Source: Halobaculum sp. MBLA0143
GTDB taxonomy: Archaea > Halobacteriota > Halobacteria > Halobacteriales > Haloferacaceae
Reading direction: 5' to 3'
NCBI RefSeq assembly: GCF_041361465.1
Contig: NZ_JBGKAC010000002.1
Coordinates: 62,001-126,000 of the forward strand
Length of the DNA stretch: 64,000 nucleotides
In this document: in pieces, positions 16,031-24,748 of the stretch
How the letters are laid out: every line of letters begins with the position of its first letter
Numbering within the stretch: position 1 is the first letter of the stretch
Position numbers and translations under genes: made by a program
Notes under the pieces: generated by a model
What the model was told of the DNA's origin: nothing
What the model saw: the letters and a program-made list of their open reading frames with translations, nothing else
Database searches by the model: none

Positions 16031-16741
16031 ATGGTCCCCACGAGACGCCGCCTCCTCGGCGTCGTCGGCCTCCTGGCCGTCGGCGCCGGCTGCGGAAGCA
16101 CCGACACGGAGACGGCGACGGTCGGCGAGGACGACACACCCGCCGGCCCCGACGCCGGGCAGCTCACCGACCCCCCGACACTGGTCGTCCGCGGTGAACC
16201 GGACGACGACCGCCCGCCGATCACGCTCTCGGAGGGCGGCGAGCCCGCCGAGTTCGACCGACGCCGCGGGACTGTCGACTCGGAGGTGGTCGCCGACCGG
16301 GAGACGGCCGCGACCGTCGCCACGACCGCCGCGGCCGACGACGACGCCGTCCGCTCGTTTCTCGACGCCACCGACTTCGACAGCGAGTCCGTGTACGTCC
16401 AGACGCTGCAGGTGTTGGCCTGTTACGACGTGACGCTGTGTTCCATCGGCTGGAGCACCGGCAGCGTGAACACGGAGTACGGCCGTCGGCTGAAGCCGTA
16501 CACGGAGGCGTGCCCGGCCGACACCCGGGTGTTCGAGACGCGGCTGATCCGCCTGCCGGGTCGCATCGGCAGGGTGAGCAGCCTGTCCACGTCGCTGAGC
16601 GGCGGGAGCTGTCGGGGGTCGCGGCGTGACGGCGACGGCGAGCGTGACGCCACCGATGAAGAGCGTGACGCCACCGACGGTGAGAGTGACAGTGACACGG
16701 ACACCGCGACGACGGCCGAATCCACGACGGAGGGAGCGTGA
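16031..16741 (+). CDS. Tat-type lipoprotein of unknown function
   Basis: The 236-residue product begins MVPTRRRLLGVVGLLAVGAGC, a twin-arginine signal with lipobox LAVGAGC (Cys21). Next comes an acidic linker, then a globular middle part with two Cys pairs (ACYDVTLCSIGW at about 135-147; a single Cys at about 160 and another near 198). The tail is rich in Asp/Thr and has the repeat ERDATDEERDATDGESD. The gene overlaps the next by four bases (GTGA), so the two are translationally coupled. No family was recognised. Confidence 0.65.
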   Translation: MVPTRRRLLGVVGLLAVGAGCGSTDTETATVGEDDTPAGPDAGQLTDPPTLVVRGEPDDDRPPITLSEGGEPAEFDRRRGTVDSEVVADRETAATVATTAAADDDAVRSFLDATDFDSESVYVQTLQVLACYDVTLCSIGWSTGSVNTEYGRRLKPYTEACPADTRVFETRLIRLPGRIGRVSSLSTSLSGGSCRGSRRDGDGERDATDEERDATDGESDSDTDTATTAESTTEGA

Positions 16742-18039
16742 CCCGACGAACGTACACCCGTCGCGGGGTGGCGGCGACGCTCGCGGCGACGGCGCTGGCG
16801 GGCTGTAGCGGCGGCGACGACCTCCGGCTCCCCTGGCAGGAACGCCGGCTGGACGCCGCCGACATCCGGGTCGACGACCCGGCGACGGACGACGACGGCG
16901 ACCCACGGCCACCCGTGGTCGAGACGTACCCGGTCACCGTCGCGCCGGCGCAGTTCCGGGGTCACCGCGACCGGACGCTCGCGCTGTTGGGACGGCTCCC
17001 GACACCGGTGCCGGCGGAGACGGTCCCGAACGGTGCCGTTCGGGCGGCGGTGGCCGACGGCGCCGTCGACGCCGGCGAGGCGTTGGGGGACGCACAGACC
17101 GCCCGCTCGGAGCGGATCGCACTGGATCGACTCCGGTACGCCCGCAGACGGGCGGCGTACGCCGCCGCGGGCTGGCGGTTCGCCGACGGTTCCCTGACGC
17201 TCGCGGCCGTCCGAGAGCGGCTGGCGGCGGTCCGGACCGACGCCCGAGACGCCGCCGCCGAGCACACGTACGTCGCGAGCGACCCCGTGACGGCTGTCGC
17301 CTGTCACGCGGCCGTCGAGTGGGGGTTCGAGGCCGCGACCGACCCCGACGAGCCACACACCGAGTCGGAGCTCCTCCGGGTCGCCGAGCACGCCGCCGCG
17401 GCCGAAGCGGCCCGCGCCAGACTGTCGGACGTCCGCCACCTCGCCGCCCGTGCCGCCGCCGGCGGCGACACGGACTACCACGACCGAATCCGGTCGGTCG
17501 CACGGGAACTGTTCGACCGCGTTCGGCGTGAACGTGAGTCCGTCCCGCCGGCGCCGACGGGCGACGACCGGCGGCTCGCCCGGCGGGCGCTGGACGAACT
17601 CGACTACGCCGCCCGGAGAGAGCAGGTCGGTCTCGACGAGTCTCCCGGTCCGGCCTCGGCCGTCGTGGACGCCACCCGTTCGTTGTCGGCGCTGTCGGCG
17701 CTGTCCTGGCTCCACACCCAGGTCGACCAGGGTGACCTGGATCGGGTCGACTCCGCCGAGTGGGCGGTCGAGGTGCGGAACGACGCCGCCGCAGTCCTGA
17801 CGACGGCCGTCGAGACGACCGAGGTCCCGGCGCTGGCGCGACCGATCCTCGTCGACGCCGGTCACCGACTCGCCGACGCCGACGCGGGACTGGAGCAGCT
17901 CGACGACTACGGCGAGATCGACCCCCGACGGCTCCACCGCCCGGTCGCAGCCAGCGTCGCCGCGTCGGGGCTCGCCGCGGCCGCGCTGGAGGTGTGTCCG
18001 CGGGTCGCCGCCCGACTCCGCGACACGGGCGAGACCTAA
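16738..18039 (+). CDS. Tat-type lipoprotein, alpha-helical, unknown function
   Basis: GTG start inside the stop of the preceding lipoprotein gene (GTGA overlap). 433 residues: twin-arginine signal with lipobox LAGC (Cys23), then an almost wholly helical, Ala/Arg/Asp-rich body with many RxxLAxxRxxA heptad-like patterns and no Cys except one near 195 and one near 420. The two lipoproteins are probably exposed together on the outer face of the membrane. The function is unknown; no enzymatic motif was seen. Confidence 0.65.
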   Translation: MTRRTYTRRGVAATLAATALAGCSGGDDLRLPWQERRLDAADIRVDDPATDDDGDPRPPVVETYPVTVAPAQFRGHRDRTLALLGRLPTPVPAETVPNGAVRAAVADGAVDAGEALGDAQTARSERIALDRLRYARRRAAYAAAGWRFADGSLTLAAVRERLAAVRTDARDAAAEHTYVASDPVTAVACHAAVEWGFEAATDPDEPHTESELLRVAEHAAAAEAARARLSDVRHLAARAAAGGDTDYHDRIRSVARELFDRVRRERESVPPAPTGDDRRLARRALDELDYAARREQVGLDESPGPASAVVDATRSLSALSALSWLHTQVDQGDLDRVDSAEWAVEVRNDAAAVLTTAVETTEVPALARPILVDAGHRLADADAGLEQLDDYGEIDPRRLHRPVAASVAASGLAAAALEVCPRVAARLRDTGET

Positions 18040-18116
18040 TACTGCCTTATACGGCCTTCGAGAAAGAGAACAACCTCGAAGGTCAGTTTAAGACGCTTCG
18101 GCGCCAGCGTACGCGT

Positions 18117-18680
18117 ATGAACGGAGACACCGAGGAGACGGCGACGCACGGACCGTCGACCGGGGTCGACGGACGCGAGCCCCCCGCAGGAACGAGTGTC
18201 GACCTCCCCCACACCGCGACGGACCGCACCGACCGCGAGGTCGTCTACCGAGTCTACGAGCCGAGCGACCGCGCGGCCGTCCGTGCGCTGCACGACAGCT
18301 TCCAGGCGGCCGACCGCTCACAGGGTGTCCCGCCGGCCGACGACGACGCCCTAGACGAGTGGCTGTCGTCCGTGCTGTCGGGGCCGTCCGTCGTCGCCTG
18401 GCACGACGGGACGGCCGTCGGACACCTCGCGCTCGTGCCGGACCGCTCGGGCGAACACGAGCTCGGCCTGTTCGTCGCCGCCGACTACCGCGAGGCCGGG
18501 GTCGGGACGGAGCTCCTCCGCAGCGGCCTGGCTCACGCCCGCGAGACGGCCGTCTCGTCGATCTGGCTGTCCGTCGCCCGGACGAACGAGGACGCCAGAC
18601 GACTGTTCCGCCGGGCCGGCTTCGTCGAGACGACGGAGACGGCGTTCACCGTGTACGCGGCGCGCGCGGTCAGGGAGTGA
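18117..18680 (+). CDS. GNAT family N-acetyltransferase
   Basis: The ATG at 18117 is preferred over an open frame running up from 17760, because that extension overlaps the lipoprotein gene and reads as a basic shadow. 187 residues: an N-terminal disordered part (1-40), then a GNAT fold with VAWHDGTAVGHLALVP (strands 2-3), LGLFVAADYREAGVGTELL (strand 4 and the acetyl-CoA loop, in place of R/Q-x-x-G-x-G/A) and NEDARRLFRRAGFVE (C-terminal signature). The substrate cannot be told. A TATA-like TTTAAGA at 18088-18094 lies about 25 bases before the start. Confidence 0.85.
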   Translation: MNGDTEETATHGPSTGVDGREPPAGTSVDLPHTATDRTDREVVYRVYEPSDRAAVRALHDSFQAADRSQGVPPADDDALDEWLSSVLSGPSVVAWHDGTAVGHLALVPDRSGEHELGLFVAADYREAGVGTELLRSGLAHARETAVSSIWLSVARTNEDARRLFRRAGFVETTETAFTVYAARAVRE

Positions 18681-18700
18681 CGGAGGGGTGGTGAAGCAGG

Positions 18701-19426
18701 TCAGTCGTCGACGAGCGCGTCCGTCTCGCGCAGTATCTCGACGAGTTCGTCGTTGAGTCCCTCCTGCTTCTCTTCGTACCACAACGAGAGACCGCCCGTG
18801 ACGACGAGAGACACTACTCCTGCCGCGGCCCCGACGGTGAGAAGCTTGGCACCAGCGTTGGCCAACTGCCAGGCAACCACACTCCCGACCGCGAGCAAGG
18901 GGAGGAGACCACTGGCGTAGTACGACCAGCGCGCGCGCCGCTGATAGGTGGTGTGCTCGCTCGGAATCTCGTCGAGCCGTCGCCGCCGCTGCATCGGATC
19001 CCGAAGTTCGTCGGTGAGCCGCTCTAACAGCTCTCCCTCGCCGCCTACGTCGGTGTCGAAGTCGTACTCGTCGGAGTCGATCACGTCTTTCAGGGAGATC
19101 TCCGTCGTGTTGTGTTCGTCGAGTGCCTCTGCCAGGATCGAACCCGGATCGCCAGACGTCACCGACTCACTGCGTCCGCCGTCGGTCTGTCCGTGTTCGT
19201 CGTCGAGCCGCTCTTCTAGTCGGTCTACCTCGAACTCCACGACTGTCGTCACAACTCCCTCTAACGGGTCGAGCGCCTCGTGTTCGAGACGCTCCCGTGC
19301 GACGCCGATGCTCCCGCTGTACTCTTCGTCGAGATACTCGCGTTCGCTGGCGTACGTACGACCGCCTCCGTACACGATCCCGACGATCACAGAGACTCCC
19401 CCGACGACGACCGACAGCTCCACCAT
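18701..19426 (-). CDS. Membrane protein of unknown function (three predicted helices)
   Basis: The 241-residue protein has one helix at the very N-terminus (about 2-20), a long charged, partly coiled-coil region (about 25-150) and two helices near the C-terminus (about 170-188 and 193-213), then an acidic tail. It starts 6 bp after the stop of the winged-helix-like gene on the same strand, so the two form an operon divergent from the CHAT gene. No family was recognised. A role as a membrane effector or sensor for that cluster is possible but unproven. Confidence 0.6.
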   Translation of the reverse strand: MVELSVVVGGVSVIVGIVYGGGRTYASEREYLDEEYSGSIGVARERLEHEALDPLEGVVTTVVEFEVDRLEERLDDEHGQTDGGRSESVTSGDPGSILAEALDEHNTTEISLKDVIDSDEYDFDTDVGGEGELLERLTDELRDPMQRRRRLDEIPSEHTTYQRRARWSYYASGLLPLLAVGSVVAWQLANAGAKLLTVGAAAGVVSLVVTGGLSLWYEEKQEGLNDELVEILRETDALVDD

Positions 19427-19432
19427 CGAGTG

Positions 19433-20032
19433 TTATCGCCGAACGAGGTTGCCCTCGAACATACTGCTGTCCTTCCGATAGGCGTAGGTGACGAGGTCGC
19501 CAGTGTCGCCGAGCGCGACCTGCCGTTTCACACGGTAGAGTTCGTTCCGTTCCTGATCGGAGAGGGAGTCGACTTGATCTTCTGCCCAGTCTCTCCCCTC
19601 CTCCGTCAGCGCGTACTCGTACTCGTCGATTTGGCCGTCGGACTCCGGGAGCGAGTTGCGAGTGAGGTACTCCCCGCGGAGATCGGAGACGACACTCTCC
19701 AGCTCGCCGTCGGTCGGCCCGAGTTCCGACGACTCGAAGGTGAACGGGAGTCGGGTGTCGAGGAACTCGTCGAAGTTCCGCTGGAGGACGAACAACGACA
19801 TCGACAGCGTCGGGAGACCGGAAACCGGAGCGTGATCGCCGTCCGTGTCGGTCGCGTACAAGAGGAGTAACAGCCAGTCGCGTCGGGACTGTGGCCCGGT
19901 TTGCTCCTGGGTCACGCCGCCGTCGGAGATCCACCCGTCGTCGGGCGCGGCCTCGGCCGAGTCAGACACGAGGCTGCCGGTCACCTCCTCGTTTTGCTCC
20001 GTACGAAACCCGAGCAGGCTCCTCACGGACAT
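19433..20032 (-). CDS. Probable winged-helix-like regulatory protein
   Basis: 199 residues from ATG at 20032. The middle and end read like a winged-helix module: a helix run RDWLLLLLYATD, a segment with SGLPTLSMSLFVLQRN, the strand-like YALTEEGRDWAEDQVDSL (typical of the wing and last helix in PadR-like proteins), and a final helix ERNELYRVKRQVALGDTGDLVTYAYRKD. Exact family unsure. It is the first gene of a two-gene operon, divergent from the CHAT protein gene across a 103-bp spacer with AT-rich promoter-like patches on both sides. Confidence 0.5.
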   Translation of the reverse strand: MSVRSLLGFRTEQNEEVTGSLVSDSAEAAPDDGWISDGGVTQEQTGPQSRRDWLLLLLYATDTDGDHAPVSGLPTLSMSLFVLQRNFDEFLDTRLPFTFESSELGPTDGELESVVSDLRGEYLTRNSLPESDGQIDEYEYALTEEGRDWAEDQVDSLSDQERNELYRVKRQVALGDTGDLVTYAYRKDSSMFEGNLVRR

Positions 20033-20135
20033 CTGCGGCCCTCCATCTCGTGTCCCGCCGACGCCGTTGTTCCTTTAACTTTCATTCTGAACCACCGCGT
20101 CCACACAGCCAAATGACGCCCGACCCCATATAATT

Positions 20136-22244
20136 GTGAGGGATTCGGAACGTACGCATCGCGTCGGCGACAGCGCCGGCGTGAGATACTTACGATACCG
20201 AGGGAGTAGGCCGAACGTGAACTGTCGTCTAACTGACGAAGGGGTCGCCGCGGGCGACGGGGGGAGCGCGGTCAGGGTGCGTGCGCCGGGGTGGGAGGGC
20301 GGGTCGGTGTCCCCTCGTCCGGTGTCGACCGACGACTACGACGTGTTGCGGCTGTCGCCGGAGTCGCTGCGGTTCCCGCTGGCGACGATCGCGGTGTTGG
20401 ACGAGACCGGACGACGGATCGGCACGCACGACAGCAGCACGGCCGCGTCGGACTACGAGTCGCCGATCCGACTCCGGGTCGACGCACAGACACCGCTCCG
20501 TTGCTGGGTGGACACACCGGCCGCGGCTGTCACAGTCGAGACCGACGGCGAGGAGATCGAAGTCGACGCTCTCGGACGACTCCACTGTTGGATCGGTGCC
20601 CTGAGCGGGACGACCCGACCGACCGTGCGAGTTCCCGAGTCGATACGTGGCTTCGCCGAGGCGTTGTCCGTGGTTCACGGTGGCACCGAGCGAAGCCCGC
20701 TGCGAACCTCGCCGCGGGAGGACACGACTCCTGCGCCGGTCGAGTGGACGGACCACCGACAGATACCCGAGCAACTGTCGCCCGACCGCCGACCGGGGGT
20801 CGTCTTCCGCCTCCCGGCCGACCTCGCGGAGATGGCTGTGGCGGCACCACTCGTCTACTACCTCCGTGGCGCCGTCAGCGTCGGACCGATGACGACAGCA
20901 CCGACACTGCAACTGAACGGTGAGGAGTTCGACGTCGGTCGGAACGGGGAGTACACGCCACAGCAACTGCTACAGTACGTCTTCTGGCTCGACAGGCTCG
21001 TGCGGTGTGGCCACAGGGAGGGGCGAGAGGTAGCTCGTTTCGGTCTGCTCGACAGTTACGGGCTCGATCCGGAGCGACTCCTAGAGGAGTCGCCCGCGAG
21101 CCGACTCCGTCGGTACCTCGACGTCGTCGAGCCGGCGACCGTCCTCGACGAGTTCCCGGAGTGGCACTTCGCCGTCTCCGTCGCGCCGAGCCTGGAGAAC
21201 GTCCGGTCGCTCCTCCCGTTGCTAGACCGGTGGCCGGTCGTCACCGTCGCCGAACACGACGGTGAGACGGAAGACGTGCCGATGGCCCACGACGACGAGC
21301 CCATGACGTCGTCGATCACTCATGTGACACCGGCGTCCGTGTCCGGGCGGACACACGGCTGGCTGGCTCCGAACGTCCCCACCGAGGGGTTCGTCCTGCT
21401 CCCGGACACCGTGGAACCTGGTCACAGTGTCGTTCCGTCGGGCGGCAGCGACGAAGGTGAACGACTGGAGATCGTGGTTGCCTCCCACTTCGAGGAAGAC
21501 GACGGCGAGTTCGTCGACACGACTGCCGAGCTAGAGGCGGCGACCTCCGCCTTCGAGGGACGGGACGGGAGCTTCGAGATCACGGTCGACCGCCTCGTCT
21601 CGCCGACGGTCGACGAGTTGGCGTCGACGTTCGAGTCGTCCCCGGATCTGGTTCACTTCATCGGGCACGCGGACGCCGACGCCGGACTGTCCTGTGTCGA
21701 CGGCGGTTTCTTGCCGGAGACCCTGTCGGGAACGGAGACGACCGCGTTCTTCCTCGACGCCTGCGAGACGCACCCCATCGGGCGCAGCCTGATCGAGGCT
21801 GGGGCGACCGCCGGCGTCGTCACCCGAGACATCATCTACTCGCTGGACAGTCGTGAGGTCGGCCGCGACTGGGCCAGGCTCGTCGCTCGGGGGTGGCCCG
21901 TCGCGTCCGCACTCGAGCGGGCACAGGCGCCTCGTGACAGCGACGAGTACGTCGCGATCGGGGACGGCACGAGGGTGATCGCGCTGAGCGACGCGAAGCT
22001 CCCGCCGACGGTGACTGTCGAGAGCCCGACCGACGGTCGCTACCGGGTCGAGATCGTCCACGACCAACCGATCCTGCCCGGCGCTGCGATGAGCGGTGAC
22101 CTGAACGACGGCTGCCGAGTCCCCGGCGACGGGAGCGTTCACGAACTCGACCGCAGAGAACTCCACGAGCTACTGGATCAGCTAGACAGTCCCGTCACCG
22201 TCGACGGGAGTCTCAGGTGGCCGAACGACCAGTCCTGGGTGTAG
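20136..22244 (+). CDS. CHAT-domain protein (caspase-like putative protease)
   Basis: Up to 702 residues from the GTG at 20136. The C-terminal 250 residues match the CHAT (caspase HetF associated with TPR) fold: His511 in LVHFIGHADAD and Cys543 in FFLDACETH, followed by GRSLIEAGATAGVVTR, form the expected catalytic dyad context. The N-terminal 450 residues are beta-rich and unassigned. Start uncertain: a TATA-like ATATAA (20128-20133) is only a few bases before this GTG, so translation may begin at the GTG at 20181 or 20217. CHAT proteases often act in defence or programmed cell death after a sensor signal. The divergent regulator/membrane pair may be its partner. Confidence 0.8.
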   Translation: MRDSERTHRVGDSAGVRYLRYRGSRPNVNCRLTDEGVAAGDGGSAVRVRAPGWEGGSVSPRPVSTDDYDVLRLSPESLRFPLATIAVLDETGRRIGTHDSSTAASDYESPIRLRVDAQTPLRCWVDTPAAAVTVETDGEEIEVDALGRLHCWIGALSGTTRPTVRVPESIRGFAEALSVVHGGTERSPLRTSPREDTTPAPVEWTDHRQIPEQLSPDRRPGVVFRLPADLAEMAVAAPLVYYLRGAVSVGPMTTAPTLQLNGEEFDVGRNGEYTPQQLLQYVFWLDRLVRCGHREGREVARFGLLDSYGLDPERLLEESPASRLRRYLDVVEPATVLDEFPEWHFAVSVAPSLENVRSLLPLLDRWPVVTVAEHDGETEDVPMAHDDEPMTSSITHVTPASVSGRTHGWLAPNVPTEGFVLLPDTVEPGHSVVPSGGSDEGERLEIVVASHFEEDDGEFVDTTAELEAATSAFEGRDGSFEITVDRLVSPTVDELASTFESSPDLVHFIGHADADAGLSCVDGGFLPETLSGTETTAFFLDACETHPIGRSLIEAGATAGVVTRDIIYSLDSREVGRDWARLVARGWPVASALERAQAPRDSDEYVAIGDGTRVIALSDAKLPPTVTVESPTDGRYRVEIVHDQPILPGAAMSGDLNDGCRVPGDGSVHELDRRELHELLDQLDSPVTVDGSLRWPNDQSWV

Positions 22245-22430
22245 TTACGACGACCCGCCCGAGTCGGGTCCGAGGTCCGCGTCCCCGTACTCCGCGGGAG
22301 ACGCCACGAGGTCACCGGACTCGGCGACTGCTCCCTGTGTCGCCAGCAGAACCAGGACGACCAACGAGACGACGAGCCGCGGTCGACGTGCGAGTGCCGA
22401 AGCCACTGTGAACAGGCTGTTGCGTGCCAT
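22245..22430 (-). CDS. Small single-helix membrane or secreted protein
   Basis: 61 residues from ATG at 22430: MARNSLFTVASALARRPR, one hydrophobic helix (about 19-36, VVSLVVLVLLATQGAVAE) and a short acidic tail (DADLGPDSGGSS). It could be a signal peptide cleaved after AVA-E, or an anchor. A TATA-like stretch (AAATACTAT on the minus strand) about 25-30 bases before the ATG supports a leaderless transcript. It converges tail-to-tail with the CHAT gene. No family assigned with confidence. Confidence 0.55.
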   Translation of the reverse strand: MARNSLFTVASALARRPRLVVSLVVLVLLATQGAVAESGDLVASPAEYGDADLGPDSGGSS

Positions 22431-22609
22431 ACACGCATCGGGCTCCGAACCTACATAGTATTTACCGTATCGGAAGTAGTTCTAATAGCCGTCACAGTTC
22501 TTCTACTCGATCTCGGGTCGGACACTCGGTCTGTGACGAGAGACGGTCGGATCTCTGCCGGACCGGCGACCGTCGCTTCGTCCGTGGAGAGCCGGACCCT
22601 CGACAGCCC

Positions 22610-22738
22610 TCACAACAGCTCGTGGCACTCACACTCCCCGGAAGGGGACTGCGAGACTGCGACGTGAACCGTCGCGTCGTCTGGCACCCGGTCGCACTTC
22701 ACGTGGTGGATCGTACCGTCTCTCGCCTGCGCGTACAT
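22610..22738 (-). CDS. Small Cys/His protein (42 residues)
   Basis: ATG at 22738 and TGA at 22610-22612. The peptide has a beta-like centre (VPDDATVHVAVSQSP) with Cys/His residues near both ends (IHHVKC and CECH), giving a plausible metal site. Third codon positions are GC-rich. A TTTACG patch about 30 bases before the ATG could be the promoter. It is too short for routine gene callers, and a larger frame on the same strand (22629-22856) is a shadow. Function unknown. Confidence 0.5.
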   Translation of the reverse strand: MYAQARDGTIHHVKCDRVPDDATVHVAVSQSPSGECECHELL

Positions 22739-22879
22739 TCTTAGCCGTAGTTGTGTCTGTGGCGTAAACAACTTTATGGTCCACACGAGGAAGTGAACAC
22801 AGCGGGCCGGCGGGGCGATCGGCCGACCGACGGGTCGACACCGTCCGAGGCGGCACGGTCCGGAGCCGACGGGGTGTGG

Positions 22880-23722
22880 CTACACTCGACAGACCAGGTG
22901 TTCACGCAGCGCCCGCTGTGCTTCTGCACACGTCTCGTCCAGTCGTCCGACCGTGACCAAGACGGGGTGCGTGTCGTCACTCCCGTCACCGTCGTAGAGG
23001 TACGCGACGAGGTCGGCGTGTCTGATCCCGACGGTGCCGTTCTCGCCGGTCGTCTCGTCTAAGAACCTCTGTCGCTCGGCGACGGTCTCGTCCAGTCGGT
23101 CGCGGAACGCCGAGAGCGTCCGGTGCCAGCGCGCCAACTCGTCGAACGACAGCTCCGACAGCGGCGTCGGGTCGTGCTCCCGGAGCCAGTCGACGGTCGT
23201 GTCGACGGGCTCGGTCACCGTCGCGAGGCTCTCGTCTTCGCGCCGGAGTGCACTCTCCATCACCGACAGCTCCGAGCGTCGGCGGCTCGCCTCCGCGAGC
23301 ACGCCCCGCTGGAGCTGTGGGGTGAGCCGACCGCCGCCGTCGGCGGCCGCGAGCGCCACGGCCACCTCGTCGGACAGCTCCGCCGCGATCGCCTCGTGGA
23401 CCGTGTCGTGGCTGTCACCCGGGTCGCCCGCAGCGTCGCCGAGGCAGTCGGCGAACGCACGTCGCACGGTGCGACAGCCGCCGCCCGAGGCGCGTGTGTC
23501 CACGTCCGTCCCGACGCCGCCGAGGCCCCCGCCGGGCGTCGCCGGCGACACTCCCGGCCCGTCGGGGGAGCCGGGCTGGCCCGGGTCGGCCGGCTCCAAC
23601 GACTGGACGCGGTCGCGGAACTCGTCTAACGCCGACAGCTTCCGTTTCGTGCGCTCCCTCTCGGCCGCGACCCGATCGCGGGCGGTGTCGATCTCCGTCC
23701 GGACGCCGGCCCCGTCTGTCAC
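22880..23722 (-). CDS. Haloarchaeal protein of unknown function, coiled-coil (DUF7260-like?)
   Basis: 280 residues. It starts with a coiled-coil (RTEIDTARDRVAAERERTKRKL, about 8-40), has a Gly/Pro-rich linker, then helical segments with CRTVRRAFADC and a C-terminal part VGIRHADLVAYLYDGDGSDDTHPVLVTV. The ATG overlaps the stop of the upstream oxidoreductase gene by four bases (ATGA), so translation is coupled. I associate the pattern with a haloarchaea-only family, possibly DUF7260, but could not check. No enzymatic motif was seen. Confidence 0.5.
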   Translation of the reverse strand: MTDGAGVRTEIDTARDRVAAERERTKRKLSALDEFRDRVQSLEPADPGQPGSPDGPGVSPATPGGGLGGVGTDVDTRASGGGCRTVRRAFADCLGDAAGDPGDSHDTVHEAIAAELSDEVAVALAAADGGGRLTPQLQRGVLAEASRRRSELSVMESALRREDESLATVTEPVDTTVDWLREHDPTPLSELSFDELARWHRTLSAFRDRLDETVAERQRFLDETTGENGTVGIRHADLVAYLYDGDGSDDTHPVLVTVGRLDETCAEAQRALREHLVCRV

Positions 23723-24633
23723 GTCTCGTCACCCCGCGGCTCCAACGACGGGTGTGTCTCCTGTGGCTCCGGGTGTGGCTCCGCGAACGTCTCGCGGGTC
23801 GCCGTCCGGGCGGTCTCCCCCCGGCGCTCGCGTTCTGCGGCGTCGATCTCCTCACAGCCCGGCGGTACCTCGCGGCCGCGGTCGGTGAAGTAGCCGGCCG
23901 GTGTCACCCAGTCGTGGTAGAACGGCTCGTCGGAGTCCTCCAACACCGTCACCGCGACCTCGGCACCGTGGCCGGCACAGACGGCCGCCTGGTGTGGCTT
24001 GCCCGCCAGCCGTCCGGCCGCGTACAACCCCGGAACGCCCGTCCGGCCGCGCTCGTCCGTCTCGACGAACGTCTTCCCGTGCTCCCGGAGATCGACGCCG
24101 ACGCCGTCGAGGTAGCCGACCGCGTTCTTCGTCGCCGCGACGATCCGATTCGTCGTGAGCACTGTCGTGTCGTTCGGCTCGTCGCCTGCGTCGCCGTCGG
24201 TCGCGTCGGTCGCGTCGGTCGCGTCGGTCGCGTCGGTCGCGTCGCTATCGCCAACGTCGCGGGTGTTACCGTCGTCCGTCTCGTCGTTCGGGTCGCCCGC
24301 GTCGCTCGTGCCGTCCTCTGGGTCGCCGCCGGCGACGGTCACCCGGAAGCCGTCCTCGACCGCGGTCACGTCGGTCACGCGGCCGGTGGCGTGGGTCGCG
24401 CCGGCCGTCGCGGCCTGCTCGGTCTGGAGACTCAGGAGTCGTCTGGGGTCCACACCGTCCGGGAACCCCGGGAAGTTCTCCAGGTGTGCGTTACGACGGA
24501 GGATCGACCCCCCGGCGTCCACCACCAGCGTCGCCTCGTCTGCCCGTGCGAGGAACGTCGCCGCCGTCAGTCCGGCGACACCACCGCCGACGACGACGGC
24601 GTCCCACGCTCGGTCGCTCGTCTCCTCGTCCAT
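23719..24633 (-). CDS. FAD/NAD(P)-dependent oxidoreductase, thioredoxin-reductase-like
   Basis: 304 residues. The FAD-binding motif is at 13-18 (VVVGGGVAG), the second-half motif GVPGLYAAGRLAG near 220 and a final CAGHGAEVAVTVLED helix match the thioredoxin-reductase superfamily. The active-site CxxC of true thioredoxin reductases is absent, so it is not a disulfide reductase of that type. A short in-frame repeat (ATD)n interrupts the protein at about 133-145, encoded by 9-bp units. Two overlapping perfect palindromes lie 5 bases before the start codon. The substrate is unknown; redox or iron metabolism is possible. Confidence 0.8.
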   Translation of the reverse strand: MDEETSDRAWDAVVVGGGVAGLTAATFLARADEATLVVDAGGSILRRNAHLENFPGFPDGVDPRRLLSLQTEQAATAGATHATGRVTDVTAVEDGFRVTVAGGDPEDGTSDAGDPNDETDDGNTRDVGDSDATDATDATDATDATDGDAGDEPNDTTVLTTNRIVAATKNAVGYLDGVGVDLREHGKTFVETDERGRTGVPGLYAAGRLAGKPHQAAVCAGHGAEVAVTVLEDSDEPFYHDWVTPAGYFTDRGREVPPGCEEIDAAERERRGETARTATRETFAEPHPEPQETHPSLEPRGDET

Positions 24634-24637
24634 ACGT

Positions 24638-24668
24638 TTTAGGCTTGCCTAAAGACACGAGTGTCTTT
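24638..24668. promoter_or_regulatory. Double palindromic operator candidate
   Basis: TTTAGGC-TT-GCCTAAA (24638-24653) is a perfect 7-bp inverted repeat. It shares its last three bases with a second perfect palindrome, AAAGACAC-GA-GTGTCTTT (24651-24668). Both sit directly before the ATG (24633) of the oxidoreductase, where core promoter and start site should be. The first palindrome resembles TTAGG...CCTAA operators of DtxR-family metal-dependent repressors; that link is inference. Confidence 0.65.
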
Positions 24669-24748
24669 CGGTCGGTCGTGGGGGGACGGGTGAGGCGACG
24701 GCGCCGCCGCACCGCAGGAGAGATACGGCCGGCGCCCTTGGCACGGAC

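Noticed and set aside
22629-22856. 75-residue frame on the minus strand
   Set aside because: Arg-rich with no bias; the 42-residue frame in another phase has better codon use, Cys/His pattern and promoter spacing.
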